From an uncultured delta proteobacterium (GTDB taxonomy: Bacteria > Desulfobacterota > Desulfovibrionia > Desulfovibrionales > Desulfovibrionaceae): 64,000 nt of DNA. Made by a program: the position numbers and the translations under genes. Under the pieces are notes generated by a model that worked only from the letters and a program-made list of their open reading frames with translations, was not told where the DNA came from and did no database searches. Every line of letters starts with the position of its first letter. Position 1 is the stretch's first letter. Positions 29,766 to 39,078 of the stretch are shown here, in pieces. The stretch covers positions 1,696,970 through 1,760,969 of the forward strand of contig LT599018.1 of the NCBI GenBank assembly GCA_900079685.1, read 5' to 3'.

Positions 29766-30955
29766 TGCATGCCAATGCCCTTTCCGGCGTCACGGTCCTC
29801 GACCTTTCAACCATGATGGCGGGTCCCTTCGGCGCCATGATGCTGGCCGATCTCGGGGCCGAGGTCATCAAGGTGGAAACCCTCGAAGGCGACGGCACGC
29901 GGACCTTCCAGCCGCACTTCAAGGACGGGGACAGCCTCTATTTCCATTCCCTCAACAAAAACAAGAAAAGCATCGCCATCGACCTCAAGAGCCAAAAGGG
30001 CATCGCCCTGTTCTACGATCTGGTCGCGAAAGCGGACGTGGTCTGGGACAACTTCCGGGCCGGGGTCAAGGAAAAGCTCAAGATCGACTACGACAACGTG
30101 GTCAAGCACAACCCCAAAATCATCAGTTGCTCCATCACCGCCTTCGGCACGGCCAACCCGTATGACGACGACCAGCCGAGCTTCGACCTCTGCGTGCAGG
30201 CGTTAAGCGGCGTGCTGGACATGACCGGGGAACCCGACAGGCCCCCGGTGAAAATGGGGGTGCCCATGGGCGATCTGGGCAGCGGCTGGTACGGGGTCGT
30301 CGGCGTTCTTGCCGCGCTCTTCAACCGCGAAAGAACGGGCAAAGGGCAGAAGGTCGATATCGCCATGCTCGACGGCCTGGTTTCGCTCCATACCTACGAA
30401 GCCGCCTATTACCTTAATTCCGGCACGGTGCCCACCCGGATCGGCACGGCGCACCGTTCGGTCGTGCCGTACCAGATTTTCCCCACGAAAAATATTTACA
30501 TCGCCATTGTCGGCACCCTGGACAAATTCTGGGCCAGCATCTGCTCCGTGCTGGGCATGCCTGAATGGGCGGCGGACGAGCGCTTCAAAACGCTGGCCGG
30601 CCGTTTCAAGAACAGGGAACTGGTCGTTTCGATGATGAGTGAAAAGCTCGTGCAGCGCGACTGCGAGGAATGGGTGGCGGCATTCAGGAAGGTCAAGGTC
30701 CCCTGCGGCCCGGTCAATCCCATGGACAAGGCGCTCAATGAGCCGCTGCTGACGGCCCGCAACATGGTGGTTGCGGTGGAGCGCGGCGGCGAGACCATAA
30801 AACTCCTGGGAAACCCCGTGAAAATGTCCGGTAACACGGAAGTTTACAAGGCGCCGCCGCGCCTCGGGGAAAACACGGACGAGGTCCTTTCCCGCATGGC
30901 GGGCCTCGCGGCGGAAACAATCGCAACCCTGCGCCAAGAATCGGTAATTAAATAA
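29765..30955 (+). CDS. CaiB/BaiF (family III) CoA-transferase
   Basis: 396 residues with the family N-terminus GVTVLDLSTMMAGPFGAMMLADLGAEVIKVE and ADVVWDNFRAGV; the catalytic aspartate lies in FDLCVQALSGVLDMTG-type context (about residue 140-150). These enzymes move CoA between acyl groups without a covalent glutamyl-CoA ester, for example in carnitine, oxalate or aromatic-acid metabolism. The start ATG overlaps the previous stop (TGATG). It probably activates the imported acid. The exact acyl pair cannot be told. Confidence 0.93.
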   Translation: MHANALSGVTVLDLSTMMAGPFGAMMLADLGAEVIKVETLEGDGTRTFQPHFKDGDSLYFHSLNKNKKSIAIDLKSQKGIALFYDLVAKADVVWDNFRAGVKEKLKIDYDNVVKHNPKIISCSITAFGTANPYDDDQPSFDLCVQALSGVLDMTGEPDRPPVKMGVPMGDLGSGWYGVVGVLAALFNRERTGKGQKVDIAMLDGLVSLHTYEAAYYLNSGTVPTRIGTAHRSVVPYQIFPTKNIYIAIVGTLDKFWASICSVLGMPEWAADERFKTLAGRFKNRELVVSMMSEKLVQRDCEEWVAAFRKVKVPCGPVNPMDKALNEPLLTARNMVVAVERGGETIKLLGNPVKMSGNTEVYKAPPRLGENTDEVLSRMAGLAAETIATLRQESVIK

Positions 30956-30973
30956 CAACAATGGAGGCTGGGA

Positions 30974-31399
30974 ATGAAATTGGCCGAGAATCAACAGATT
31001 TTCAAGGAAGGGATCATCGTTTTCCCGGATGACCCCTCAAAAGAGCCGTATCTCGCGGTCAGCAAATGCCCCAAGTGCGGCAAGGTGTTTTTCCCTAAAA
31101 AGGACTTCTGTCCCGTCTGCATGGTGGAGGAAATGGAAGATGCGGCGCTGGCGGGCGAAGGCGTTTTATACACCTTTACCGTCGTGCATCTGGGCGTGCG
31201 GGGGTTCAAAACGCCTTACGTCCTCGGCTGGGTGGAGTTTCCGGAAGAAAAGGTGCGGCTGGCGGCCCAGATAGTCACCGACCCGCTTGAGGCCCCGGAA
31301 AAACTCGCTTCCGGCCGGAAGGTCAAACTGGATATCGGCCTTTTGCGCAGCCTGGAAGACGGTACGGAAATAATCGGCTACCGGTACAAGCCGGTGTAA
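30974..31399 (+). CDS. DUF35 zinc-ribbon / OB-fold protein (acyl-CoA associated)
   Basis: 141 residues. An N-terminal rubredoxin-like zinc ribbon (CPKCGKVFFPKKDFCPVC) is followed by an OB fold. Members of this family form complexes with the thiolase-like enzyme encoded next to them, as in archaeal acetoacetyl-CoA thiolase/HMG-CoA synthase and the Ltp2 steroid aldolase, where the OB domain helps bind or channel acyl-CoA. GGAGG precedes the start, and the thiolase gene follows 15 bases later. Confidence 0.9.
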   Translation: MKLAENQQIFKEGIIVFPDDPSKEPYLAVSKCPKCGKVFFPKKDFCPVCMVEEMEDAALAGEGVLYTFTVVHLGVRGFKTPYVLGWVEFPEEKVRLAAQIVTDPLEAPEKLASGRKVKLDIGLLRSLEDGTEIIGYRYKPV

Positions 31400-31414
31400 G
31401 ACAGGAGATACGCC

Positions 31415-32587
31415 ATGCGAGAAGTTGCGGTTATCGGGGTCGGGATGATCCGGTTCGGGAAGTATCTCGACAAATCCCCGAAAGATCTTGGACGCGCCGT
31501 CTGCTGGGAGGCGCTCAAAAACGCCGGCATAAGCCCGCTGGAAATCGAAGCGGGCTACATGGGCAACGCCGCCGGCGGCGCCCTGACCAGCCAGACCATG
31601 GTTCTGGCCCAGGTGGTGTTCCGCGAGGTCGGTATCGTGGGAGTGCCCATGATGAACATCGAAAACGCCTGCGCCAGCGGCTCGACAGCCCTTTTCCAAG
31701 CCTGGCGGGATATCCAGGCGGGCCACTACGACACGGCCATTGTCGCCGGGGTTGAGAAGCTTTACACTTCGGACACCCAAAAGACCATGGCGGCACTCGC
31801 CGGCGGCGGCGACGCGGAACTGGAAATGAGCGTCGGCGTAAATTTCCCGGCCCACTGGGCGCTCCGCGCCACGAAACGGATGGAGCTCTTCGGCACGAAG
31901 CGCGAGCATTTCGCCAAGGTCACCATCAAAAACCACAAAAACGGATGCTACAACCCCCGCTCGCAGTACCAGAAAGAATGCACCATGGAGGAGGTGCTTG
32001 CCTCCCGCATGATCGCCACCCCCATGAGCCAACTCGAATGCTCGCCCATCGGGGACGGCGCCGCGGCGGTCATTTTGTGCGAAGCATCCAAAGCGAAAAA
32101 ATATACCAACAAACCCGTCATTATCGCGGGTTGCGGCCTGTCCACGGGCGCGTACCAGGAAACCCGCGACATCACCTTCAACGATATCGAGCAGCGCGCG
32201 GCGGCCGCGGCGTATGAGGCCGCGGGCATCGGACCCAAGGACGTGACCTTCGCCGAAGTGCACGACTGTTTCACCATCGCCGAATTCATGCGGGTTGAGG
32301 GTATCGGCTTGTGCGAACACGGCCAGTATGACTACATGCTGGACCACGGCGAGGTGGAGATAAACGGGCGGCTGCCGGTCAACCCCAGCGGGGGGCTGCT
32401 GGCCAAAGGGCACCCCGTGGCGGCCACGGGCGTTGCCCAGATCTGTGAAATCTTCTGGCAGATGCGGCAGGAAGCCGGACAGCGGCAGGTAAAAAACACC
32501 AAGGTCGGCCTGGCGCATTGCTCGGGCGGCGGCATAGCGGGCGACGGAGCTGTCTCCGTCGTCAGTGTTTTGAAAAAAGGTTTTTAG
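31415..32587 (+). CDS. Thiolase (SCP2/acetyl-CoA acetyltransferase type)
   Basis: 390 residues. The nucleophilic cysteine lies in NIENACASGSTAL; VHDCFTIAEF and GGLLAKGHPVAATG carry the histidine site; LAHCSGGG supplies the second cysteine. The HDCFT motif is typical of the SCP2-thiolase/Ltp group rather than AtoB. It should cleave a 3-ketoacyl-CoA (or act as a retro-aldolase like Ltp2) with the DUF35 partner. AGGAG precedes the ATG. A set of hairpins follows before dctP. Confidence 0.92.
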   Translation: MREVAVIGVGMIRFGKYLDKSPKDLGRAVCWEALKNAGISPLEIEAGYMGNAAGGALTSQTMVLAQVVFREVGIVGVPMMNIENACASGSTALFQAWRDIQAGHYDTAIVAGVEKLYTSDTQKTMAALAGGGDAELEMSVGVNFPAHWALRATKRMELFGTKREHFAKVTIKNHKNGCYNPRSQYQKECTMEEVLASRMIATPMSQLECSPIGDGAAAVILCEASKAKKYTNKPVIIAGCGLSTGAYQETRDITFNDIEQRAAAAAYEAAGIGPKDVTFAEVHDCFTIAEFMRVEGIGLCEHGQYDYMLDHGEVEINGRLPVNPSGGLLAKGHPVAATGVAQICEIFWQMRQEAGQRQVKNTKVGLAHCSGGGIAGDGAVSVVSVLKKGF

Positions 32588-32588
32588 G

Positions 32589-32664
32589 GCATTCCATGCC
32601 TGGAATGCGGCAAGGATTCGGCCTCGAATCCTTGCCGCCAAATGGGCCGTTGAGCGGCCATTTA
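32589..32664 (+). repeat. Three consecutive hairpins between thiolase and dctP
   Basis: GCATTCCA-TGCC-TGGAATGC (32589-32608); a perfect 14-bp stem with GCCT loop (32607-32638); and AAATGGGCCG ... CGGCCATTT (32640-32664, one bulge). None has a T-run. They likely set mRNA stability or processing upstream of the binding-protein gene. Confidence 0.75.
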
Positions 32665-32709
32665 CTGTGGTACCGGCTCTAAAACAGACAAAAAAGGATG
32701 GGTACACCA

Positions 32710-33699
32710 ATGTTGCACGCCAAAAAAAGTCTCGCTTTCCTTTTCACGCTTCTTCTGGCAATCGTTTTCACGCTGCCCGCCCAGGCGGACGCGGCGGCGA
32801 AAAAGATCCTCCTGCGTCTTGGCCATGAAATGCCCGAAACACACCCCTATCATGCGGGCGCCCAAAAGTTCGCCGATATACTGAGCCAAAAAACCAACGG
32901 GGAAGTCGCCGTCCAGGTCTTCCCCAACGGCACCCTGGGCAAGCAGGCCCAGATGGTTGACGGCCTGACCATGGGCACGCTCGACCTCTCCCTGACCAAC
33001 ACCGTTGTGCTGGAAAAGTACGAACCGCTGATGAGCGTGCTGGTCATGCCCTACGTCATCCGCGGCTGGGACCACGTCTACAAGGTGGTTGACGGCGAAA
33101 TCGGGCAGGAACTCAACAAGGGCCTTGAGAAGAAAGGCATCACCGTCCTCGCCTACCATGAAATCGGCCTGACCAACATCAATTCCATCAAGCCCATCAA
33201 CCATCCTTCCGACGTGAAGGGCATCAAACTTCGCGTCCAGCCCGGCCCCAGCTATGTCGAAGTCGGCAAAATCCTGGGCGCGGTCGTGGCCACCACCGCC
33301 TTCAGCGAAGTGTACACCGCGCTGCAGCTCGGCACCATCGACGCCCAGGTTCAGTCCGCCAGCAACATCCGCCAGAGCAAATTCTATGAAGTCGCCAAGT
33401 ATTACACCGTCAACGAGCTCGGGTTTTTCCTCGAGCCCCTTTCCATGAGCAAAATGGTGTGGGACCGCATGACCCCGGCGCACCAGAAAGCCCTGAAGGA
33501 AGCGGCGTACGAGTCCGCCCTGTGGCAGCGCCCCTACGCCCGCGGCAAGCAGGACGAAGACCTGGCGTACCTGGAAAAGAACCACGGCGTCATCGTCATC
33601 AAACCGGACGTGACTGAATGGCGCAAGGTCATCGAACCCATTCACGACAAGTTCCCCCAGTGGAGCGACCTAATCAAGCGGATCAAGGCTATCCAGTAG
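32710..33699 (+). CDS. dctP: TRAP transporter solute-binding protein (DctP family)
   Basis: 329 residues with signal peptide (about 1-27, ...LPAQADAAAKK). Family features: LGHEMPETHPYHAGAQKF, VKGIKLRVQPGPSYVEVGKILGA with the carboxylate-binding Arg, and ALQLGTIDAQVQSASNI. It binds the operon substrate in the periplasm. Start 32710 follows AAGGATGG at a good distance; an ATG at 32698 overlaps the ribosome-binding site and is less likely. It is related to but clearly distinct from the DctP at 15767. Confidence 0.94.
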   Translation: MLHAKKSLAFLFTLLLAIVFTLPAQADAAAKKILLRLGHEMPETHPYHAGAQKFADILSQKTNGEVAVQVFPNGTLGKQAQMVDGLTMGTLDLSLTNTVVLEKYEPLMSVLVMPYVIRGWDHVYKVVDGEIGQELNKGLEKKGITVLAYHEIGLTNINSIKPINHPSDVKGIKLRVQPGPSYVEVGKILGAVVATTAFSEVYTALQLGTIDAQVQSASNIRQSKFYEVAKYYTVNELGFFLEPLSMSKMVWDRMTPAHQKALKEAAYESALWQRPYARGKQDEDLAYLEKNHGVIVIKPDVTEWRKVIEPIHDKFPQWSDLIKRIKAIQ

Positions 33700-33708
33700 A
33701 GTTCCTTA

Positions 33709-33735
33709 AGCGGGACTCTCACCGGGGGTCCCGCT
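33709..33735 (+). terminator. Hairpin between dctP and dctQ
   Basis: AGCGGGAC / GTCCCGCT stem, 11-base loop, T-rich sequence (GTTTTT) about eight bases later. It is a weak terminator or 3' stabiliser that mirrors the stronger one in the first TRAP operon. Confidence 0.6.
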
Positions 33736-33765
33736 CTTCGCCGTTTTTCCGAGGAGGTGGGTCGA

Positions 33766-34260
33766 ATGCTTCTGGCAACGATTAATAACAAGCTCATGAA
33801 AGTGCTGAACTGGGTCATTGTCATGTCCATGGTGTTTCTGGTGGTGAGCATAAGCCTCCAGATACTGAACCGGTATGTCATGAGGATACCCATGGCCTGG
33901 ACCGAGGAATACGCAAAATATTTCTTCGTGTGGCTGGCCATGTTCGGCAGCGCCAAGGCCGTGCGGGAAAAAAGCCATATTTTCGTGGATATTCTCGAAG
34001 TCCTCATCAAGGGGAAGATTTCGCAGGCATGCGGATTCATCGCGGACTGCGTCAGCATGGTCTTTTTCGTCACGCTCTTCTACGTGAGCATCCCCTGGAC
34101 CGTAAAAAATTTCGGCGTGAACACGGAAAGCATTCCCGAGCTCAACATGGGCATGTTTTACCTGTGTATCCCCCTTTCAGCCGCCGTCATGATCCTGTTC
34201 GGGCTTGAAGTCATGATCGCCCGGGTTAAGGGAGTGATTGAAAAAGAGAAGGGAGAATAA
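33766..34260 (+). CDS. dctQ: TRAP transporter small permease subunit (DctQ family)
   Basis: 164 residues with four hydrophobic segments (about 15-35, 45-65, 85-108 and 125-148) and the family signature RYVMRIPMAWTEEYAKYFFVWL. Start 33766 follows GAGGAGG. Two bases separate its stop from dctM's ATG, so the two subunits are co-translated. Confidence 0.92.
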   Translation: MLLATINNKLMKVLNWVIVMSMVFLVVSISLQILNRYVMRIPMAWTEEYAKYFFVWLAMFGSAKAVREKSHIFVDILEVLIKGKISQACGFIADCVSMVFFVTLFYVSIPWTVKNFGVNTESIPELNMGMFYLCIPLSAAVMILFGLEVMIARVKGVIEKEKGE

Positions 34261-34262
34261 CC

Positions 34263-35555
34263 ATGGCAATGCTCTTGCTCGTCGCGTTTGTGGTCTTTGC
34301 GGGAATCGGCGTGCCCATAGGCATCTCCCTGATAATGACCGCCTTCACCTATTTTGCCGCCATGGATGAGATGTTTTACGTGCAGATCATTGCGCCGCGC
34401 CTGTTCGGGGGCATCAGCTCCTTCGAACTGCTGGCCATCCCCATGTTCATCCTGTCCGGCGATCTCCTTTTCGAGGGCAAGGTCTCAAAATCCCTGGTGG
34501 ACCTTGCCAACGCCCTGGTGGGCCACATCCGGGGTTCCATGGCCATTGTGACCACGGTGGCCTGCATGTTCTTCGGCGCGGTTTCCGGGTCCGGCCCGGC
34601 CACAGCCGCGGCCGTGGGGTCCGTTGTCGCCCCGGAAATGGAAAAGTCCGGCTATGACAAGGCCTTCACGGCGGCCGTCATCACGGCTTCCGGGCCTCTC
34701 GGCATCCTGATCCCGCCCAGCATCCTCATGGTCGTGTACGGCGTTGTGACCAACACGTCCATCGGCGCGCTGCTGATTTCCGGCATCGGGCCGGGACTCG
34801 TCTATGCCGCGTTCCTTGTCGCCTATGAATGGTGGGTTTGCAAAAAACGCGGCTACGGCATGGTTAACGCCACGTTTTCCTTCGCCAACGTGGTGACGGC
34901 CGCGAGAAACGCCATCTGGGCGTTGCTCATTCCCGTAATCATCCTTGGCGGTATTTACAGCGGGATTTTCACGCCGACCGAAGCCGCCGGGGTTTCCGTC
35001 GTTTACGCGCTGTTCGTGGGCCTGTTCATCCTGCGCACCCTGAACCACAAAAACCTGTTCACGATCCTGCTCAACAGCAGCATGACGACCGCCACGGTCA
35101 TGCTGGTCGTGGGCGGGGTCGCCTGCCTCAGCTGGGTGTTGACTCGCGAGCAGATTCCTGAAATGCTGACGGAAATGGCGCTTCACACCGTCAGTTCCCC
35201 CATGGCGTTCCTGCTTATTTGCAACGTGATTCTCCTGTTTGCCGGGATGATCGAAAACGGCTCCGCCTGCATCCTGCTGCTCACGCCGCTGATGTTCCCC
35301 ATCTCGCAGGAGTACGGCATCAATCCGGTGTATTTCGGGGCGATCACCGTTGCCAACCTGGCCATCGGCATGATGACGCCGCCGGTTGCCACAACGCTCT
35401 ACGTGGCGGCGAAGGTGACCAATATTTCGTTCAGCAGGCTGATACCGCAGGTCATACCGTTCTGTTTCGTCCTGCTGGCGGCGCTGGCCGTGCTCATGAT
35501 TTTCCCGGCCATAACCATGACCCTGCCCAACCTGCTGTTCGCCGGCAAGTTCTGA
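34263..35555 (+). CDS. dctM: TRAP transporter large permease subunit (DctM family)
   Basis: 430 residues with about 12 membrane segments, FFGAVSGSGPATAAAVGSV, GGIYSGIFTPTEAAGVSV and GMMTPPVATTLYVAAKV. With the preceding genes it forms a complete sodium-driven TRAP importer embedded in a CoA-linked catabolic operon. Confidence 0.95.
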   Translation: MAMLLLVAFVVFAGIGVPIGISLIMTAFTYFAAMDEMFYVQIIAPRLFGGISSFELLAIPMFILSGDLLFEGKVSKSLVDLANALVGHIRGSMAIVTTVACMFFGAVSGSGPATAAAVGSVVAPEMEKSGYDKAFTAAVITASGPLGILIPPSILMVVYGVVTNTSIGALLISGIGPGLVYAAFLVAYEWWVCKKRGYGMVNATFSFANVVTAARNAIWALLIPVIILGGIYSGIFTPTEAAGVSVVYALFVGLFILRTLNHKNLFTILLNSSMTTATVMLVVGGVACLSWVLTREQIPEMLTEMALHTVSSPMAFLLICNVILLFAGMIENGSACILLLTPLMFPISQEYGINPVYFGAITVANLAIGMMTPPVATTLYVAAKVTNISFSRLIPQVIPFCFVLLAALAVLMIFPAITMTLPNLLFAGKF

Positions 35556-35642
35556 TTGCCGGCAATCCCCGCCTTCCGGCCCCGTTCCGGGCCGGGGCCG
35601 GGGCCTCAACGCGATAGCGCGCAAACACAGACGGAGCGTGTT

Positions 35643-37193
35643 GTGACCAAGTTTCTTTCTTCCCGGGAAGCCGTGGACCTGATTAAAGACGGGGATGCCC
35701 TGGCCGTGAACGGGTTTATCGGCACGGCGCATCCCGAAGCATTGAGCAGCGCCCTGGAGGAACGCTTCCTCGAGACCGGCAAACCCGAAGGGCTTACCCT
35801 TGTTTACGCGGCCGGGCAGGGCGACAGGAAAAACAAATCCCTCAACCATCTCGGCCATGAGAAACTGCTCACCCGCGTCATCGGCGGGCATTGGAACATG
35901 GCTCCGGCCCTGGGCAAACTCGCCGCCGAGGAAAAGGTGGCCGCCTACAACCTGCCCCAGGGCGTCATTTCCCAGCTCTACCGCGATATCGCCGCCGGGA
36001 ACCTCGGCACCATCACCCACGTGGGGCTGAAAACCTTTGTGGACCCCCGCCTGGACGGCGGCAAGATCAATAAAACGGCCACCGAGGACATTGTGGAGCT
36101 TGTCACCATAGCCGGGCACGAACGCTTGCTGTACAAGGCCATGCCGCTCAACGCCTGCCTTATCCGGGGCACCTACGCCGATGAGAAGGGAAACGTGTCC
36201 ATGGAGCACGAGGGCGTGGTGGGCGACGCCACGGCCATGGCCCAGGCCGTCAAGAATTCCGGGGGCATCGTCATTGTGCAGGTTGCGGAAAAAGTCCGGG
36301 CCGGCAGTCTTGACCCCCGCATGGTCAAGCTGCCGCATATCCTTGTGGACGTCGTGGCCGTTGTCGGGCACGAGCTAAACCAGGACGGTTTCGGCCAGGT
36401 TCCGCGCCTCGCCTGCTGCGGCGAGCTCCGCCTCCCGCCGGGCAGCGTCCCGGCGCTCCCCTTTGACGAACGCAAGATCATCGGCCGCCGCGCGGCCATG
36501 GAGCTTACGCCCGGGTCGGTGGTCAACCTCGGCATCGGCATGCCCGAAACCATCGCGGCCGTGGCCGCCGAGGAAGGCATCAGCGATTACATGAGCCTGA
36601 CGGTGGAAGCCGGCCCCGTGGGCGGCATCCCGGCGGGCGGCTTTGATTTCGGCCTGTCCGTCAACCCCGAGGCCATCCTGGACCAGAACGCTCAGTTCGA
36701 TTTCTACGACGGGGGCGGGCTGGACATCGCCAACCTGGGCCTGGCGGAATGCGACGAGGCGGGCAACATCAACGTCAGCAAACTGGGCGCGCACATCACG
36801 GGCTGCGGCGGGTTCATCAATATCACCCAGAATGCGAAACGGCTGTTTTTCTGCGGCACCTTCACCGCCAAAAATCTTGTGATTGCCGTTCATGACGGAA
36901 AACTGCATATTGAGCGTGAAGGCGCGACCAAAAAGTTCATCAAGCGGGTCGGCCATGTGACGTTCAGCGGCGAGTACGCCGCGGCCTGCGGCCAGAGCGT
37001 CACGTACATCACCGAGCGGGCGGTGTTCGAACTCCGGAGAGACGGGCTGCACCTGACGGAAATCGCGCCGGGCGTCGATCCGGAAAAAGACGTCCTGGCC
37101 CAGATGGAGTTCCGCCCCAAAATGGATACGCCGCCCAAGCTGATGGACGAGAGAATTTTCAGGCCCGGCTTGATGGGCCTTTCCGACCGGTAA
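35643..37193 (+). CDS. Acetate/propionate-type (family I) CoA-transferase
   Basis: 516 residues, a fused alpha-beta enzyme as in propionate CoA-transferase and E. coli YdiF. Seen are the N-terminal oxyanion glycine region AVNGFIGTAHPEAL, EHEGVVGDATAMAQAVKNSGG, and the catalytic glutamate in SLTVEAGPVGGIPAGG. A GTG start at 35643 is used, with GGAG six bases upstream. It passes CoA from a product such as acetyl-CoA to a new acid, so this operon holds two mechanistically different CoA-transferases. Confidence 0.93.
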   Translation: MTKFLSSREAVDLIKDGDALAVNGFIGTAHPEALSSALEERFLETGKPEGLTLVYAAGQGDRKNKSLNHLGHEKLLTRVIGGHWNMAPALGKLAAEEKVAAYNLPQGVISQLYRDIAAGNLGTITHVGLKTFVDPRLDGGKINKTATEDIVELVTIAGHERLLYKAMPLNACLIRGTYADEKGNVSMEHEGVVGDATAMAQAVKNSGGIVIVQVAEKVRAGSLDPRMVKLPHILVDVVAVVGHELNQDGFGQVPRLACCGELRLPPGSVPALPFDERKIIGRRAAMELTPGSVVNLGIGMPETIAAVAAEEGISDYMSLTVEAGPVGGIPAGGFDFGLSVNPEAILDQNAQFDFYDGGGLDIANLGLAECDEAGNINVSKLGAHITGCGGFINITQNAKRLFFCGTFTAKNLVIAVHDGKLHIEREGATKKFIKRVGHVTFSGEYAAACGQSVTYITERAVFELRRDGLHLTEIAPGVDPEKDVLAQMEFRPKMDTPPKLMDERIFRPGLMGLSDR

Positions 37194-37214
37194 CCAGACA
37201 AGGAGCAACAAACA

Positions 37215-38372
37215 ATGTCCGACAGAATATTTCGAGTCCCCCCGATCATCCACGTCGGCGAAGGCGCGGCCGTCCGGGCCGGGGAAGAGGCGAAAGCCAT
37301 GGGGGCCGCGAAGGCTCTTGTCATCACCGATTCCTTTCTCGCCAAATCCGGCACCATCAAGCCGGTTCTGGACTCCCTGGCCGCCGCCGGGCTGAAGGTG
37401 GCGATCTATGACCAGGTCAACGCCGAACCGACGCTCGCCCATGTGACGGAATGCCTGGCGCTTTGCAAGGATTCCGGGAGCGACGTCATCGTCGGCTGCG
37501 GCGGCGGCAGCCCCATCGATGTGGCCAAGGCCGTCAGCGCCATGGCGGTGAATGCCGGGAAAATCCAGGACTACATGGGCATCGGCAAGATCCCTAAAAA
37601 AGGCCTGCCCATCATCGCCGTGCCCACAACCGCGGGCACCGGGAGCGAAGCCACCTGCACCACCATCATCGCCGACACCGAACGCGATGTGAAAATGCTG
37701 ATTATCAGCCCCTATTTGCTGCCCTCCGCCGCCGTTGTGGACCCGCTCCTGACCATGGGCATGCCCAAGGGCATCACCGCGGCCACGGGCATGGACGCCC
37801 TTACCCACGCCATGGAGGCCTATGTTTCGCGCAAAAACCAGCCCATGGCCGACGTCTACGCCCTCTCCGCCGTCAAACTGATTTACGAAAACCTGCCCGT
37901 GGCCTGGGCCGAGCCTTCCAACCTGGCCGCGCGGACAAAGGTCCTCCTCGGCGCCCTGCAGGCGGGGATAGCCTTTTCCAACGCCTCGGTGGCGCTGGTC
38001 CACGGCATGTCCCGCCCGGTGGGCGCGCTTTTCCACGTGGCCCACGGCGTTTCCAACGCCGCCCTCCTGGGTGTTGTCACGAAATTTTCCCTTTCCGGCA
38101 ACTATGAGCGCTATGCCGATATCGCGATCGCCATGGGCGTCCCGAACACGGGGACAAAAGAGGCGATCGCCATGGCCGGCGCGGTCAAGGTCGAGGAATT
38201 AATCAAAGGGCTTGAGATCCCCAGCCTGACCAAACTCGGCGTAACCCGCGAAAAGCTCGACCCGCTGGTGGCGAAAATGGCCGACGACGCCATTGCCAGC
38301 GGCAGCCCGGCCAACAACCCCCGGATCGCGACCAAGGAAGAAATCGTCAAACTTTACTACGAAGCGCTCTAA
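37215..38372 (+). CDS. Iron-containing alcohol dehydrogenase
   Basis: 385 residues. The NAD-binding motif is GCGGGSPIDVAKAVSAM, with TTAGTGSEATCTTII, and the metal site is DALTHAMEAYVS ... VHGMSRPVGALFHVAHG (His ligands). Family members reduce aldehydes or ketones, or oxidise alcohols or hydroxy acids. AAGGAG precedes the ATG. It is the last gene of the nine-gene run, and hairpins follow at 38392-38441. Confidence 0.93.
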   Translation: MSDRIFRVPPIIHVGEGAAVRAGEEAKAMGAAKALVITDSFLAKSGTIKPVLDSLAAAGLKVAIYDQVNAEPTLAHVTECLALCKDSGSDVIVGCGGGSPIDVAKAVSAMAVNAGKIQDYMGIGKIPKKGLPIIAVPTTAGTGSEATCTTIIADTERDVKMLIISPYLLPSAAVVDPLLTMGMPKGITAATGMDALTHAMEAYVSRKNQPMADVYALSAVKLIYENLPVAWAEPSNLAARTKVLLGALQAGIAFSNASVALVHGMSRPVGALFHVAHGVSNAALLGVVTKFSLSGNYERYADIAIAMGVPNTGTKEAIAMAGAVKVEELIKGLEIPSLTKLGVTREKLDPLVAKMADDAIASGSPANNPRIATKEEIVKLYYEAL

Positions 38373-38391
38373 AAGCAGTCTTTCAAAAAAA

Positions 38392-38441
38392 GCCGCGCGC
38401 CGTGCGCGGCCATCCCCCCCCGCGCCCGTCAGGGCGCGGGG
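38392..38441 (+). terminator. Two hairpins ending the CoA operon
   Basis: GCCGCGC-GCCGT-GCGCGGC (38392-38410) and CCCCGCGCCC-GTCA-GGGCGCGGGG (38418-38441). The A-run before the first would be a U-tract only on the opposite strand, so rightward termination may be partial. Confidence 0.55.
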
Positions 38442-38463
38442 CACCCTTTAACCCGGAGGCGTC

Positions 38464-39042
38464 ATGCCGGACAAACCACGGTGTGCTTGGGCCGTAAAAT
38501 CGGACATCGAGCGCGACTACCACGATGCGGAATGGGGCGTTCCCCGCTTTGACGACGCCGGCCAGTTTGAATTCCTGGTGCTGGAATCCGCCCAGGCCGG
38601 GCTGTCCTGGGTCACCATCCTGAAAAAACGCGAAGGCTACCGCAAGGCCTTTGCCGGTTTTGACCCGCTGAAAGTGAGCACATTCACGGAAAAGGACGTG
38701 GACCGGCTGATGCTGGATGCCGGTATCGTGCGCAACCGCAAAAAAATCGAGAGCACCGTATCCAACGCCCGGCTGTTCCTGGAGCTCGCGGCGAAACACG
38801 GCAGTTTTTCCAACTATATCTGGAGTTTTGTGGACGGGAAGCCCGTCGTCAACGCGTGGAAAGACATAACGCAGGTGCCCGCCACCAGCCCGATCTCCGA
38901 CGCCATGGCCAAGGAATTCAAACGGCTGGGCTTCAAATTCCTGGGCTCAACCGTGCTTTACGCCCACATGCAGGCGACCGGCATGGTCAACGACCATCTT
39001 GTGAGCTGTTTTAGGCACAAGGAGTGCGGCTGCAAGAAGTAG
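38464..39042 (+). CDS. tag: DNA-3-methyladenine glycosylase I
   Basis: 192 residues, normal Tag length. The family N-terminus RCAWAVKSDIERDYHDAEWGVP, the helix-hairpin-helix region FEFLVLESAQAGLSWVTILKKR and C-terminal zinc ligands (HLVSCFRHKEC) are present. It removes 3-methyladenine from alkylated DNA. A good CGGAGG ribosome-binding site precedes it. A bidirectional hairpin separates it from ribB. Confidence 0.95.
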   Translation: MPDKPRCAWAVKSDIERDYHDAEWGVPRFDDAGQFEFLVLESAQAGLSWVTILKKREGYRKAFAGFDPLKVSTFTEKDVDRLMLDAGIVRNRKKIESTVSNARLFLELAAKHGSFSNYIWSFVDGKPVVNAWKDITQVPATSPISDAMAKEFKRLGFKFLGSTVLYAHMQATGMVNDHLVSCFRHKECGCKK

Positions 39043-39078
39043 CGCACGGCCGCCCGTAAGCCTTCTTCGGCGGGAGTG

